NCBI GenBank assembly: GCA_964034945.1
Contig: OZ035962.1
Location: 32,453,943 to 32,517,942, forward strand
Source: Chrysopilus asiliformis
Taxonomy: Eukaryota; Arthropoda; Insecta; Diptera; Rhagionidae
Reading direction: 5' to 3'
DNA length: 64,000 nucleotides
The number at the start of each line of letters is the position of its first letter. Positions within the stretch are counted from its first letter, which is position 1. The position numbers and the translations under genes are program-made. The notes below the pieces were generated by a model. The model did not search any database. It was not told where the DNA came from and was given only the letters and a program-made list of their open reading frames with translations. Below, piece by piece: positions 34,786-44,780 of the stretch.

Positions 34786-36554
34786 TGTTAAGGCTCGATG
34801 GTCTAAATGTGATATGTGGAGGTTATGATGACTGGTACACTGCACACAAAGAGTCTTTTCCGGTAGCTCTAGTCGGGGGGTGGGATCTTGTGATCCAGCC
34901 ATCATCTCGGCCTTGCCAAAAAGTTGTGTGCACGGATATTTAACATAATAGAGATCACTGAAAGAATCCGCGAAGCTAACCCGAAATCAAACGAACAATT
35001 CTTGGACACCTCACGATGGTTTTAGGGGTGCCAGCCCTTCCCTTCCATTAGCCCTTCGATGCCGAAACACGATTTTTTTTGGGCTCCCTTTATGCGGTTA
35101 GTGCGGCGGAGGGATCACATAAACAAAATCACTAATCAATCATTTCGTTTTAGTTCTTTTTAATTCAAAAATAATTCATGTGTTAAATTTAGGTTTTATA
35201 ATTAGATTTCGTTATTTTTTATTCTAGTCAAATTTAACTAATTCGGAAAAAAAACAATTCTCAAAATAAATTTTCTTAGATAAATTTACAAAATTGAAAA
35301 TTCAAGGTGGCACGCAGCCAATTGCAACTACACAAATTCACTTTCATTTTTTTTAAATTATTTAATTATTTAAATATGTAATTTTTTTAACTAGGAAAAA
35401 TTTAGATTTAAGAGCAATATAGAACGCATAAAAAAATGTAATTTAATTTCAAATTTGGATCATAAATACCTTTTTATTTTTTTTTTAACACGAGACTCCT
35501 ACGGCAGATCTGACGCAGCAGCTTTTCTCTGTAAAACCTCGGAAAAATTTCTTTTTGTTAGTTTTTTTTTTATGCGCCTGTACAAATTTTAGCCCTCTTC
35601 TAATAAATTTTAAGTGTTGAGATTCAATTAAAGATGATTTTGGTCCAGTCAGAATTTTCCGGAACCTCGAGGTTTCTAAGGTTAGGTGAGCACACGTGGG
35701 CCGATGTGGGCGAATTGCTGTACACGCCTAAGATTTTCTTCGTGCGTTTTCTTTTTTTTTTTTTTCGCAGCCACAATTTCCTCAAATCACGGAAGAAAAG
35801 AAGATCGGACGAGGATCCAGTGGGTTTTTCCTTTCCAGGAGTACCGCTTCGGATATCAAAAAAAAACTTTGTCGGATGATAAGGGCGTAAAATTATAGTT
35901 CTACCCCTTCTACGTTGAATGATTTAATTAGCCGTTGTATGGCTTCAATTACTTTAATTCGGCTATCCACAAGAACCCCTAAAATCCCGCACAGTGAGGC
36001 ATTAGAAAATTTGCAAAGTTCTCAAGTACGGAAACACGTGGAAAATCACACAAAATTTTACCTTTTTGGGGTATCCTCTTTGATAAAAAAAAAGATTTAG
36101 AAGTTCTAGATCTTCCACAGCTTTTCCACCGATAATATCGGAAATAACCGATTTAAAAAATGTAAATCAAAATGCGAGATTTAACTTTTCTCGCTACCGA
36201 AAGGAAAATCCTCCTTTTTTTTGTGATGGCTTTTTGTGATCGCTGGATGTTACCTCGTCGATCGTCACAATGGAAAAAGGGAGAATTTTTGCCATGAGGA
36301 TCGATCAACGATCGATTCGCATGGACCAAAACTGGTTTTGCTTGCGATGGGTGCAGCTTTGAAAAGAGCTGTACACTCGCTGTCTATTGTTTCAATGCTT
36401 GAAACTCCATTAGATAATAGAGCGATAGGCAAATTTTTATTTCATAGGAGATACCAGGGTAAATTTAAATGGGATCAAAAAAAGAATTTAGAAAAAAAAT
36501 CATTGGCGCAAAAATTTGAATAATTTGTTTTTGAAAAATTTGCTGGCCGCAACA
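34786..36554 (-). repeat. 3' LTR (left copy)
   Basis: 1,769 bp, TG...CA ends, with outer ends TGTTAAGG and CCGCAACA. It is identical to the right copy except for one A fewer in the run near 36090. Open frames inside are the same in both LTRs and are not credible genes. An LTR of this length is long for the group. Confidence 0.95.
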
Positions 36555-36607
36555 GGGCAGGTTTCGCGGGCGGATGTAACTCCTCTCGCGAAAGCTGAAA
36601 ACGGCCA

Positions 36608-39600
36608 TCATGCGTGGAGGTCTTTTGCATGAAATATCCCAACTAATCTTCCCTGAAGATCCTCTATTTCATAAAGGCTATTTCCAATTTTTTTTCTTAC
36701 CCTAGCTTTCAAGAATAAAGGTGCAAACTTGGCATTATACTTGTTTCCTGCATTACTTAAACTGAAATTTCTGCGAAACAATTCTTGTCCTATGTGATAA
36801 CAAACTTCTCGCTTCCGAGTGTTATAAACTTTACATGCTTTATCATACGCTTTCCCTATGCTTTCCTTTGTTTTCAGGCGCACCAATTGCAATCGGTCCG
36901 GACGTTCTACTACCAAGTCATTTTCACTCAAGCTATCGAGATCCTTGAGGATCTTGTAAAGAGATCCGTGGCTAATCATATTCTGGCCGAAAAGGACTTG
37001 ATAAGGAGAAAATCCGGTCGCTTGGTGAACAGAGCTGCGTAGGGAAAATGTTATTTGGGGTAATTTCTCATCCCAGCGAGTATGATCTTTGTCTACGTAA
37101 GCGCGAATGCCGTTAAGGATCGACCTGTTTACCCGCTCTGAGGCATTTGCCTGCGGAGAGTATATGGCGGTATAAGTATGTCTCACGCCGTAGCTACCTA
37201 GAAGTTCATTAAACATCACCGACTTGAATTGTGATCCGTTGTCTGACATAATCGACTCCGGAATGCCATAGGTCAAAAATATTTCAATTTCTAGATACTT
37301 GCAGATTAGGCTTGCCGAAAATTTCTTTAAGGGTTTCAAAAATGGAAACTTCGAAAAATGATCAAGGACTATCAAGATGCCAATATTTCCAGATTTGGAC
37401 CTTGGATATGGTCCTAACAGATCCACATAGAGTTTTTGAAAAGGTCTTGATGTTTCGGATAAGGCTCCCATCGGAGGTCGAAGAATTTTGTTGGGTGGCT
37501 TTGTCTCTTTACAGGTATCGCAGCGCAGGACAAAACCTCGCACCTGTTTAACCATAAGTGGCCAGAAAAAGTTTTCGCGAAGTCGTTCTAGAGTTTTTCG
37601 TATGCCTCCATGGGATGACATAGGTGGTGAATGGGCGGATTCTATCAAATCTTCGGTCATTTCTTCTGGTATCCAAAGCTTCCAACTTTTTTCATCCAAA
37701 CCCAAGTTACCTGTGGAGTGTGACGTACGTTTGTAGATGTAATCGTCGATGATTTTTAGATCGGGTAAGTTTGACGACTTTCTTGTGATCTCGTCCTTGA
37801 GACGATTGTACTTTTCACTACGAAAATGTGGAGAAGATAAATCGATCGACAGGGGTATGTCAGAAAGAGCGTTGACAACAATTTCGGAGTCATCATGTGG
37901 AATTCGAGACAGCACATCGGGCACAACATTTAGGCTACCTTTCCGATGTTCAATTTCGAAGCTGAACCCTTGCAGCTTGAGGCTCCACCTTGCTAGGCGG
38001 CCATTAAGGTCGGTTTGAGCCATCAACCATTTTAAGCTCGCATGGTCCGTTACGATTTTGAACTTGTGTCCTTCCACGTATCCTCGAAATTTCTTTATCG
38101 CAAGAACTGCGGCAAAACATTCTTGCTCTGTCACAGAATAGTTTCGTTGAGCTTTATTAAATTTCTGTGACATAAAAGCAATTGGACGTTCATTGCCTTC
38201 TTCATCTACCTGCAACAACACAGCTCCCATACCAGTATGGCAAGCATCACACTGAATTGTGAAAGGCTTGTGGTAATCCGGGTTGATTAAGACAGGTGAT
38301 GATGACAAACGGTTTTTGATCTCGTCGAAAGATTTTTGAGCTTCGAGAGTCCACGAAAAGTTCTTTCCTTTCTTCAGCAAGTCTGTGATTGGAGCAGTTA
38401 AGCTGGAAAAGTTTGCGATGAAACGGCGGTACCAGCCTGCTAAACCGAGGAATCGTCGAACTTCTCTTACTGTTTTCGGAGGTGGATAATCGACTATGGC
38501 CGAAATTTTCTCCCTATCAGTGCTAATGCATCCGTCGCCAACTATGAAACCAAGGTATTTTGTGGTTTTTAGACAGAACTGGCTTTTCTCCATATTGAGC
38601 GTTAGACCGGCATCGTGAAGATGTTCTGCTACTTCTCTCAATACGAGTAAATGGGTTTGGAAGTCTTCGGATATGATGAGAAGATCATCCAGGTAAACAA
38701 ATACCTCGTTTCTGAGATTCGGGGGTATAACGCGATCCATCAAACGACAGAGGGTTTGCGGGGCATTACACAACCCGTATGGCATGACTTTGTACTGGTA
38801 GAGGGGTCTACCTGGGACAGTAAACGCGGTTTTTTCTCGTGAGGAGATTTCGAGCGGAATCTGCCAAAAAGCTTCTTTTAAATCCAATTTGGATATAACT
38901 TTGGCTTTCGGCAGTCTGCTGAGAAGTCCATCGATCAAGGGTAGAGGGTACGCATCCTTTTTCGTGTATTTATTTAACTTCCTCGAATCAAGACAGAGTC
39001 GCACGCGGTCAGGCTTCCGTATCAGAACCACGGGACTACTCCAGTCACTTTTGCTTTCTTCGATTATGTCTAATGCCAACATGCGATCGAGTTCTTTATA
39101 GAGGAGTCTCTCTATGGCAGGCGAAACGGCGAAATGTCGTTGCTTGATTGGTTTAGCTTCGCCAACATCGATAACATGCTGACAAAGTGTAGTTTTACCA
39201 AGTCCATTCTTTACGGAAGAAGGAAATAGGCTTTTGACCAATTCTAAGCGATCTTTCTGCGAGGACGTTAAAGGAATACAATTCAACTTATCAGATTCTA
39301 CCTCCGAAACCTTGATTTCGTTAACACAACTGGGAATTATATTAAAGGCGGACCAGAAATCCATGCCAAGATATAAATTTTGCTTTAGTTGAGGTACCAA
39401 ATACAATTTTAAAGCTTTCGTTTGGTTGCGAAAGGTAACTTGGACGTTAAGAAATCCAAAAATCTTTTGAAAAGTTCCATCGGCTACTTGGATATTTGAA
39501 AGGCTTTTCGAACAGTCTTTTTCTTTCATCAGTTTTTCCGCGAAGTCATTTCCGGCGCAACTAACCGTTGCTCCACTATCAAGTAATCCCAAAATATTCG

Positions 39601-40081
39601 TGGAATTTATCTGAACTTGGGCATAGGGCCGTACGTCATCCTCACTCAGAGAAATAATAGCGGATAATTCTCGTCTAATGTGGCGGTACTTTTTTCGAAA
39701 ATTTCTCCATCTTACAGTGGATCGCCTGGGATTTTTGAGAATTTTAGGAGTTTCCGAATATGCACAGACAACCGGTGCTACTGGGGTGTTAAAAATTCGA
39801 AATCTCGCAAGACGATATTCTTGAAGGCGTTGGTGGTAGGGTTTAAGAGGTCTCAGCTGGGGTTTAAGTGAAATTGTTGGTAGAATCGGGTTTGTTGTCA
39901 AGTCTGGGGTTAATGATACATCCGGGTTTTGGATTGTTGGTTTTGAAATTATTTCGAGCGGAGGTTGCTGGAGTTGCTCGCGCTCGCGATCTCGTTTTTT
40001 GGGTTGCATTTTGGACATTGTCTCTTGTAAGTATTTTTCAACCCACAACCGTAACAAAAAATGGTTGGCGGTTGCTCGCAA
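36608..40081 (-). CDS. pol: Pol polyprotein (protease, RT, RNase H, integrase)
   Basis: Open for 1,157 codons and expressed by -1 frameshift from gag, so its first residues overlap the Gag C-terminus and the nominal ATG at 40081 need not be used. Aspartic protease has LLDSGAT at about 166-172. RT has the LDLKEAF motif near 399 and catalytic YLDD at 463-466. RNase H has Asp612, Glu654, Asp679 and Asp722. Integrase zinc binding uses His817, His824, Cys854 and Cys857. Its core has Asp887, Asp947 and Glu982 with 34 residues between the last two, the D,D-35-E pattern. All key residues are present and no stop or frameshift interrupts it, so the enzyme set looks functional. It ends 53 bp before the 3' LTR without a chromodomain or envelope. 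Confidence 0.95.
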   Translation of the reverse strand: MRATANHFLLRLWVEKYLQETMSKMQPKKRDREREQLQQPPLEIISKPTIQNPDVSLTPDLTTNPILPTISLKPQLRPLKPYHQRLQEYRLARFRIFNTPVAPVVCAYSETPKILKNPRRSTVRWRNFRKKYRHIRRELSAIISLSEDDVRPYAQVQINSTNILGLLDSGATVSCAGNDFAEKLMKEKDCSKSLSNIQVADGTFQKIFGFLNVQVTFRNQTKALKLYLVPQLKQNLYLGMDFWSAFNIIPSCVNEIKVSEVESDKLNCIPLTSSQKDRLELVKSLFPSSVKNGLGKTTLCQHVIDVGEAKPIKQRHFAVSPAIERLLYKELDRMLALDIIEESKSDWSSPVVLIRKPDRVRLCLDSRKLNKYTKKDAYPLPLIDGLLSRLPKAKVISKLDLKEAFWQIPLEISSREKTAFTVPGRPLYQYKVMPYGLCNAPQTLCRLMDRVIPPNLRNEVFVYLDDLLIISEDFQTHLLVLREVAEHLHDAGLTLNMEKSQFCLKTTKYLGFIVGDGCISTDREKISAIVDYPPPKTVREVRRFLGLAGWYRRFIANFSSLTAPITDLLKKGKNFSWTLEAQKSFDEIKNRLSSSPVLINPDYHKPFTIQCDACHTGMGAVLLQVDEEGNERPIAFMSQKFNKAQRNYSVTEQECFAAVLAIKKFRGYVEGHKFKIVTDHASLKWLMAQTDLNGRLARWSLKLQGFSFEIEHRKGSLNVVPDVLSRIPHDDSEIVVNALSDIPLSIDLSSPHFRSEKYNRLKDEITRKSSNLPDLKIIDDYIYKRTSHSTGNLGLDEKSWKLWIPEEMTEDLIESAHSPPMSSHGGIRKTLERLRENFFWPLMVKQVRGFVLRCDTCKETKPPNKILRPPMGALSETSRPFQKLYVDLLGPYPRSKSGNIGILIVLDHFSKFPFLKPLKKFSASLICKYLEIEIFLTYGIPESIMSDNGSQFKSVMFNELLGSYGVRHTYTAIYSPQANASERVNRSILNGIRAYVDKDHTRWDEKLPQITFSLRSSVHQATGFSPYQVLFGQNMISHGSLYKILKDLDSLSENDLVVERPDRLQLVRLKTKESIGKAYDKACKVYNTRKREVCYHIGQELFRRNFSLSNAGNKYNAKFAPLFLKARVRKKIGNSLYEIEDLQGRLVGIFHAKDLHA

Positions 40082-41691
40082 TCCATGAAGACGTGGTTAC
40101 CTTCACAATTCCAACATTTAAGGACTCGTTTTGGAGTAGAGATGGCATCAACAGCACCGTCAAATTCTTGAAGATGATCTTCTTGTTGCCTATCATCGAC
40201 TTCGATCTCCGATAGATTTCTTTTTGAAAAAATATTAACAGGGCGTGATCGATTGGGATCAGGTCTTAAAGATGGAGTTTTGCCACGAATTTCTTCGAGG
40301 TAGTACTCTTTCTTTAAACACAGCTCTCGAAGATGATCGATACTGTAAACAGACTGATACAGTAAATCGCCTTTTAATTCGGGTCTGAGATTTTTCTGTA
40401 AAATCTTTAAAAGCGCACGCTCGTTCAACCTTGTTCTCAGCCGATCGCTAAAGGAAGTGATCGCATCGTAGAACCCGTCGAAGGACTCGCCTTCTCGTTG
40501 CTTTCGAGCTTTCATGAGATCGATTATGTCGTCGTCTTTACGAATGTCTCGGTACTTTACCAGCATGGCAATTCGAAGACTGGACCAATCAATTTCTCTT
40601 TCTGGTTCTAATTTATGAAAATGCCAGAACCAGCGCAATGCGTTTCCATACAAAAGCATATTCATATTGTTCACGAGTTTGGAAAAATCGCTATTTAAGG
40701 TTTGCCTAGTGAGTACTTCGGCACGATATATAAATTCTTCGATCGGCATCGTAGAAATGTTGCCATCGAATCGCAAGTTCCAGGACTTAATGATCGCGGA
40801 AGTTTTGTGTACTTCTAAACCAGAAAAGGTGTAAGGTGGTTGTGCTCCAGATCGTTCAGACGCAGGTGATTCTCTACTGCGGGTTGGTACAATAGGTGGT
40901 GGTACCGTTGGATCGAATGCTTGCGGTAATCTATTCGTCGGATTCCGAATAGATTCTGGAGGAGTAATCTCTCGCATAACATTAACTGGGGATTGGATTA
41001 CAGATGCGTTCAAATCTGCAAGAGCAGATACATTCTGAACTGGTGTAGTTGTTCTAGGAGAAGATGGTATAGGTTGAGTAGCTTGCTGCGAAGTTAAATT
41101 CAAACTCCTTAACCCTTCCGTAATCAAATGGGTCATTTCAGAGCGAATCAAACGCAAGGTTTCAGATTGGGTCTGCTGAACGATATCCCTAACTATTTCC
41201 AAATTAACAGCAGCAGAATAGTTGGGTTGTTCTGTTTCCAAAGCAGAAGCTTCATTTTCATCAATAACTCTAGGGTATTCTGTTTGATTGGCAGAAGGAG
41301 GGGCACCCAACATACCTGCACCCACAGGCACGTTGCTTATGGAATCTGCCGCGCTGGGCGTTTTCAAGGTTGGTTTTGGTAATGCAAATCGAGCTTCGGG
41401 ATTAATCGCAAACCTCGAGGTCTTACTGCGAGTTTGACGCGTATCTGGGCTGGAATCTGCATGTGCGAATCGGAGGTCTTTAATTTTACATAATTGTCGA
41501 CAATGCGGACAAGTGTTATTGTCTTTCAACCACTCTCTGACACAACGATTGTGAAATAAATGTGTGCAGGGGGTTTTCACAATTTCTTCGGGAGGAATAA
41601 GCATCTCGCTGCAAATGGAGCAAGTAGGCTCAGCCGCCTTAGATAAATCTTCCGAACTATGATGTAAGGTCATGGTAATTTTGATATACAA
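39949..41691 (-). CDS. gag: Gag protein with N-terminal RING-H2 finger
   Basis: 580 codons. Residues 24-64 form a complete RING-H2: Cys24, Cys27, Cys42, His44, His47, Cys50, Cys61, Cys64. It also has the hydrophobic residue after the first Cys (Ile26) and the Trp54 that E2-binding RINGs usually show. A disordered Pro/Ser/Thr region (about 75-290) follows, then a retroviral-type capsid domain at about 290-470, with WFWHFHKL and the ESFDGFYDAITSFSDRLR segment. Two Cys knuckles are at 526-538 (C-x2-C-x3-H-x4-C) and 546-559, the second lacking His. Gag builds the particle and binds RNA. The RING predicts E3 ubiquitin ligase activity, which is not a usual Gag component. An alternative start is Met7. 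The frame overlaps pol by 133 nt. Confidence 0.9.
   Translation of the reverse strand: MYIKITMTLHHSSEDLSKAAEPTCSICSEMLIPPEEIVKTPCTHLFHNRCVREWLKDNNTCPHCRQLCKIKDLRFAHADSSPDTRQTRSKTSRFAINPEARFALPKPTLKTPSAADSISNVPVGAGMLGAPPSANQTEYPRVIDENEASALETEQPNYSAAVNLEIVRDIVQQTQSETLRLIRSEMTHLITEGLRSLNLTSQQATQPIPSSPRTTTPVQNVSALADLNASVIQSPVNVMREITPPESIRNPTNRLPQAFDPTVPPPIVPTRSRESPASERSGAQPPYTFSGLEVHKTSAIIKSWNLRFDGNISTMPIEEFIYRAEVLTRQTLNSDFSKLVNNMNMLLYGNALRWFWHFHKLEPEREIDWSSLRIAMLVKYRDIRKDDDIIDLMKARKQREGESFDGFYDAITSFSDRLRTRLNERALLKILQKNLRPELKGDLLYQSVYSIDHLRELCLKKEYYLEEIRGKTPSLRPDPNRSRPVNIFSKRNLSEIEVDDRQQEDHLQEFDGAVDAISTPKRVLKCWNCEGNHVFMDCEQPPTIFCYGCGLKNTYKRQCPKCNPKNEIASASNSSNLRSK
39955..40000 (-). promoter_or_regulatory. 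-1 ribosomal frameshift signal at the gag-pol junction
   Basis: On the minus strand the heptamer A AAA AAC (40000-39994) lies in the gag reading frame as CCA AAA AAC. A 7-nt spacer follows, then a 6-bp stem CGAGCG/CGCTCG (39986-39981 with 39960-39955) around a 20-nt loop. A slip of -1 here enters pol exactly in frame. The gag stop is 4 nt beyond the stem. All three parts of a standard -1 signal are at standard spacing. Confidence 0.85.
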
Positions 41692-42428
41692 AAGGATTAG
41701 GTTAAAAGTTTAAGATTCCGTCGAGGGAAAAATTCAACAACAAAAAAATGATGAGTTTAAGGTTAATATAAAATTCAAAAAAAAATCGACTCAAGCGGAT
41801 CAAATCGCATATACTTGAGAAAAAAAAACACAGGTGCTCACCGAACACTTATACTACTTATAAATAAAATTCGTTTTAAATATATATATATCTATTGCTT
41901 TCTATATTCATGACAGCTAGACTCCTCGCCACACTAACCAAATTATAAATTATGTTCGATAACTTCGGGATAAGAATCGCTTCTCTTTCAGGACTATGTT
42001 GGATGGACAAAAAAAAGATTTTAATAATCTACGAATTTCTAAGCCCTTGGCAAAAATTTTTGTGGTCATAACAACGACTGGATGTCATTGAATGAATTCC
42101 AACAAATCCTTGAGCCAAAAACTCAAAAAGATAAAAAAAAAGATGGAATATTTAATTTATTCTATCGCGGAAAATTAACTCGAATAAAAGGAGTTCGCAA
42201 CGGTCTCTATCCGACAAAACGATTTCAGATGAGATATCCAAGGAGTTAATCCTTCCATCGTGAAAACAATCCCAATAAAACAATCAAATATGTGATATAA
42301 CAAAAAAAAATTTACTCGATCGGAAAAAAATTGCAAAATTGAATTATTGATTCTCCCACTCAAAAAAAAATTTAAAGCTTGACGAATTTTCATGAGGATC
42401 CTGTCTTCTTCCGGGGGGAGAGAAGAGA
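41692..42428 (-). other. Retrotransposon leader (5' untranslated region)
   Basis: It lies between the primer site and gag, is A/T-rich, and no upstream ORF is supported. It would contain the packaging signal and any internal regulatory sites, but none is recognisable by eye. Confidence 0.6.
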
Positions 42429-42431
42429 GGG

Positions 42432-42449
42432 GCCCCACGTTGGGCGCCA
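42432..42449 (-). promoter_or_regulatory. Primer binding site, tRNA-Lys
   Basis: Read on the minus strand it is TGGCGCCCAACGTGGGGC, 3 nt after the 5' LTR. It is complementary to the 3' end of insect tRNA-Lys(CUU) as I recall that tRNA, over all 18 bases including CCA. It confirms the strand and the LTR boundary. Confidence 0.85.
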
Positions 42450-42452
42450 TTT

Positions 42453-44222
42453 TGTTAAGGCTCGATGGTCTAAATGTGATATGTGGAGGTTATGATGACT
42501 GGTACACTGCACACAAAGAGTCTTTTCCGGTAGCTCTAGTCGGGGGGTGGGATCTTGTGATCCAGCCATCATCTCGGCCTTGCCAAAAAGTTGTGTGCAC
42601 GGATATTTAACATAATAGAGATCACTGAAAGAATCCGCGAAGCTAACCCGAAATCAAACGAACAATTCTTGGACACCTCACGATGGTTTTAGGGGTGCCA
42701 GCCCTTCCCTTCCATTAGCCCTTCGATGCCGAAACACGATTTTTTTTGGGCTCCCTTTATGCGGTTAGTGCGGCGGAGGGATCACATAAACAAAATCACT
42801 AATCAATCATTTCGTTTTAGTTCTTTTTAATTCAAAAATAATTCATGTGTTAAATTTAGGTTTTATAATTAGATTTCGTTATTTTTTATTCTAGTCAAAT
42901 TTAACTAATTCGGAAAAAAAACAATTCTCAAAATAAATTTTCTTAGATAAATTTACAAAATTGAAAATTCAAGGTGGCACGCAGCCAATTGCAACTACAC
43001 AAATTCACTTTCATTTTTTTTAAATTATTTAATTATTTAAATATGTAATTTTTTTAACTAGGAAAAATTTAGATTTAAGAGCAATATAGAACGCATAAAA
43101 AAATGTAATTTAATTTCAAATTTGGATCATAAATACCTTTTTATTTTTTTTTTAACACGAGACTCCTACGGCAGATCTGACGCAGCAGCTTTTCTCTGTA
43201 AAACCTCGGAAAAATTTCTTTTTGTTAGTTTTTTTTTTATGCGCCTGTACAAATTTTAGCCCTCTTCTAATAAATTTTAAGTGTTGAGATTCAATTAAAG
43301 ATGATTTTGGTCCAGTCAGAATTTTCCGGAACCTCGAGGTTTCTAAGGTTAGGTGAGCACACGTGGGCCGATGTGGGCGAATTGCTGTACACGCCTAAGA
43401 TTTTCTTCGTGCGTTTTCTTTTTTTTTTTTTTCGCAGCCACAATTTCCTCAAATCACGGAAGAAAAGAAGATCGGACGAGGATCCAGTGGGTTTTTCCTT
43501 TCCAGGAGTACCGCTTCGGATATCAAAAAAAAACTTTGTCGGATGATAAGGGCGTAAAATTATAGTTCTACCCCTTCTACGTTGAATGATTTAATTAGCC
43601 GTTGTATGGCTTCAATTACTTTAATTCGGCTATCCACAAGAACCCCTAAAATCCCGCACAGTGAGGCATTAGAAAATTTGCAAAGTTCTCAAGTACGGAA
43701 ACACGTGGAAAATCACACAAAATTTTACCTTTTTGGGGTATCCTCTTTGATAAAAAAAAAAGATTTAGAAGTTCTAGATCTTCCACAGCTTTTCCACCGA
43801 TAATATCGGAAATAACCGATTTAAAAAATGTAAATCAAAATGCGAGATTTAACTTTTCTCGCTACCGAAAGGAAAATCCTCCTTTTTTTTGTGATGGCTT
43901 TTTGTGATCGCTGGATGTTACCTCGTCGATCGTCACAATGGAAAAAGGGAGAATTTTTGCCATGAGGATCGATCAACGATCGATTCGCATGGACCAAAAC
44001 TGGTTTTGCTTGCGATGGGTGCAGCTTTGAAAAGAGCTGTACACTCGCTGTCTATTGTTTCAATGCTTGAAACTCCATTAGATAATAGAGCGATAGGCAA
44101 ATTTTTATTTCATAGGAGATACCAGGGTAAATTTAAATGGGATCAAAAAAAGAATTTAGAAAAAAAATCATTGGCGCAAAAATTTGAATAATTTGTTTTT
44201 GAAAAATTTGCTGGCCGCAACA
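42453..44222 (-). repeat. 5' LTR (right copy)
   Basis: 1,770 bp, the promoter-bearing LTR for minus-strand transcription. It starts (plus view) TGTTAAGG and ends CCGCAACA. It has one extra A relative to the left copy, near 43750. I could not identify a decisive TATA box or poly(A) site by eye. Confidence 0.95.
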
Positions 44223-44226
44223 AACC

Positions 44227-44364
44227 TGAAGAATAAAATGTTAGTTTATATAAAAATATGAATTTTTATTTTACAACATCTGAACTATCTCGAAAACGGT
44301 AAAAGATATTAATTTATTGTCAAAAATGTAGAGAATTTTAATAGCTTTAATTCTTCTTTTACCT

Positions 44365-44407
<43 letters not shown>

Positions 44408-44689
44408 CGAAAAACCAGTGATTTTTTTCAATTTTTAATGAAAATATCTCAATAACGATAAAAGATAGTGGACAACAGTAAAAGACAAAATTGTGGAAAA
44501 TATGTATTATTTTCTTTAATTCACCTCATACATAAAACCACCGAAAATCCATTAGTTTTCGAGCAAATCTCAAAAAACTGTTTTTTTTTAAATAACGGTA
44601 ATCTTGATACCGGTTTGAGATATCGAGAAGGAAATCGGCCTACGATTACCAAGCGGCCGATTCAAAATAGAAGTGAGCCTAAACTCTCA
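44227..44689. other. Non-coding DNA with a 42-nt poly(T) run
   Basis: 44366-44407 is uninterrupted T, read as poly(A) on the minus strand. It may be the tail of a minus-strand retroposon whose body would lie to its right (44408 onward), but no known body is recognised. The neighbouring open frame 44468-44746 is not supported. Confidence 0.4.
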
Positions 44690-44776
44690 ATCGTAAAGAC
44701 AATCGTTGACATTTTTGATCTCATTGATCAAGAAGCTCAATCGTAATTCTAATCGCAATTGTCAGTATGATATGGC
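44690..44776. repeat. Decayed copy of hairpin MITE M2
   Basis: CAATCGTAAAGACAATCG and GCTCAATCGTAATTCTAATC flank a TTTTTGATCTCATTGATC centre, an eroded version of the adjacent M2 copy. The new copy has landed directly beside it. Confidence 0.5.
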
Positions 44777-44780
44777 CATT

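Larger units (their letters stand above)
34782..44226 (-). mobile_element. Complete Ty3/gypsy LTR retrotransposon with RING-Gag
   Basis: A 9.4 kb insertion, transcribed on the minus strand and flanked by a 4-bp duplication AACC (34782-34785 and 44223-44226). Order in the sense of transcription: 5' LTR 44222-42453, tRNA-Lys primer site, leader, gag 41691-39949, pol 40081-36608 in the -1 frame, 3' LTR 36554-34786. Domain order PR-RT-RNase H-IN defines Ty3/gypsy. No envelope gene fits in the 53 bp between pol and the 3' LTR. LTRs differ by a single A in a homopolymer, and both ORFs are open, so insertion is recent and the copy could be active. Confidence 0.95.

Noticed and set aside
35634..36100. 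Frames inside the LTRs (35634-36523 and the same in 43301-44191) as possible accessory genes
   Set aside because: They are short, start in repeats or T runs, lie antisense to element transcription, and one changes its end through a single homopolymer A. No family is recognised.
36555..36607. Envelope gene, which would make the element an endogenous retrovirus
   Set aside because: Only 53 bp separate pol from the 3' LTR, and no membrane-protein frame is present elsewhere in the internal region.
38651..39101. Plus-strand frames within gag and pol
   Set aside because: They are antisense shadows of the intact gag and pol genes, with no recognisable domains.
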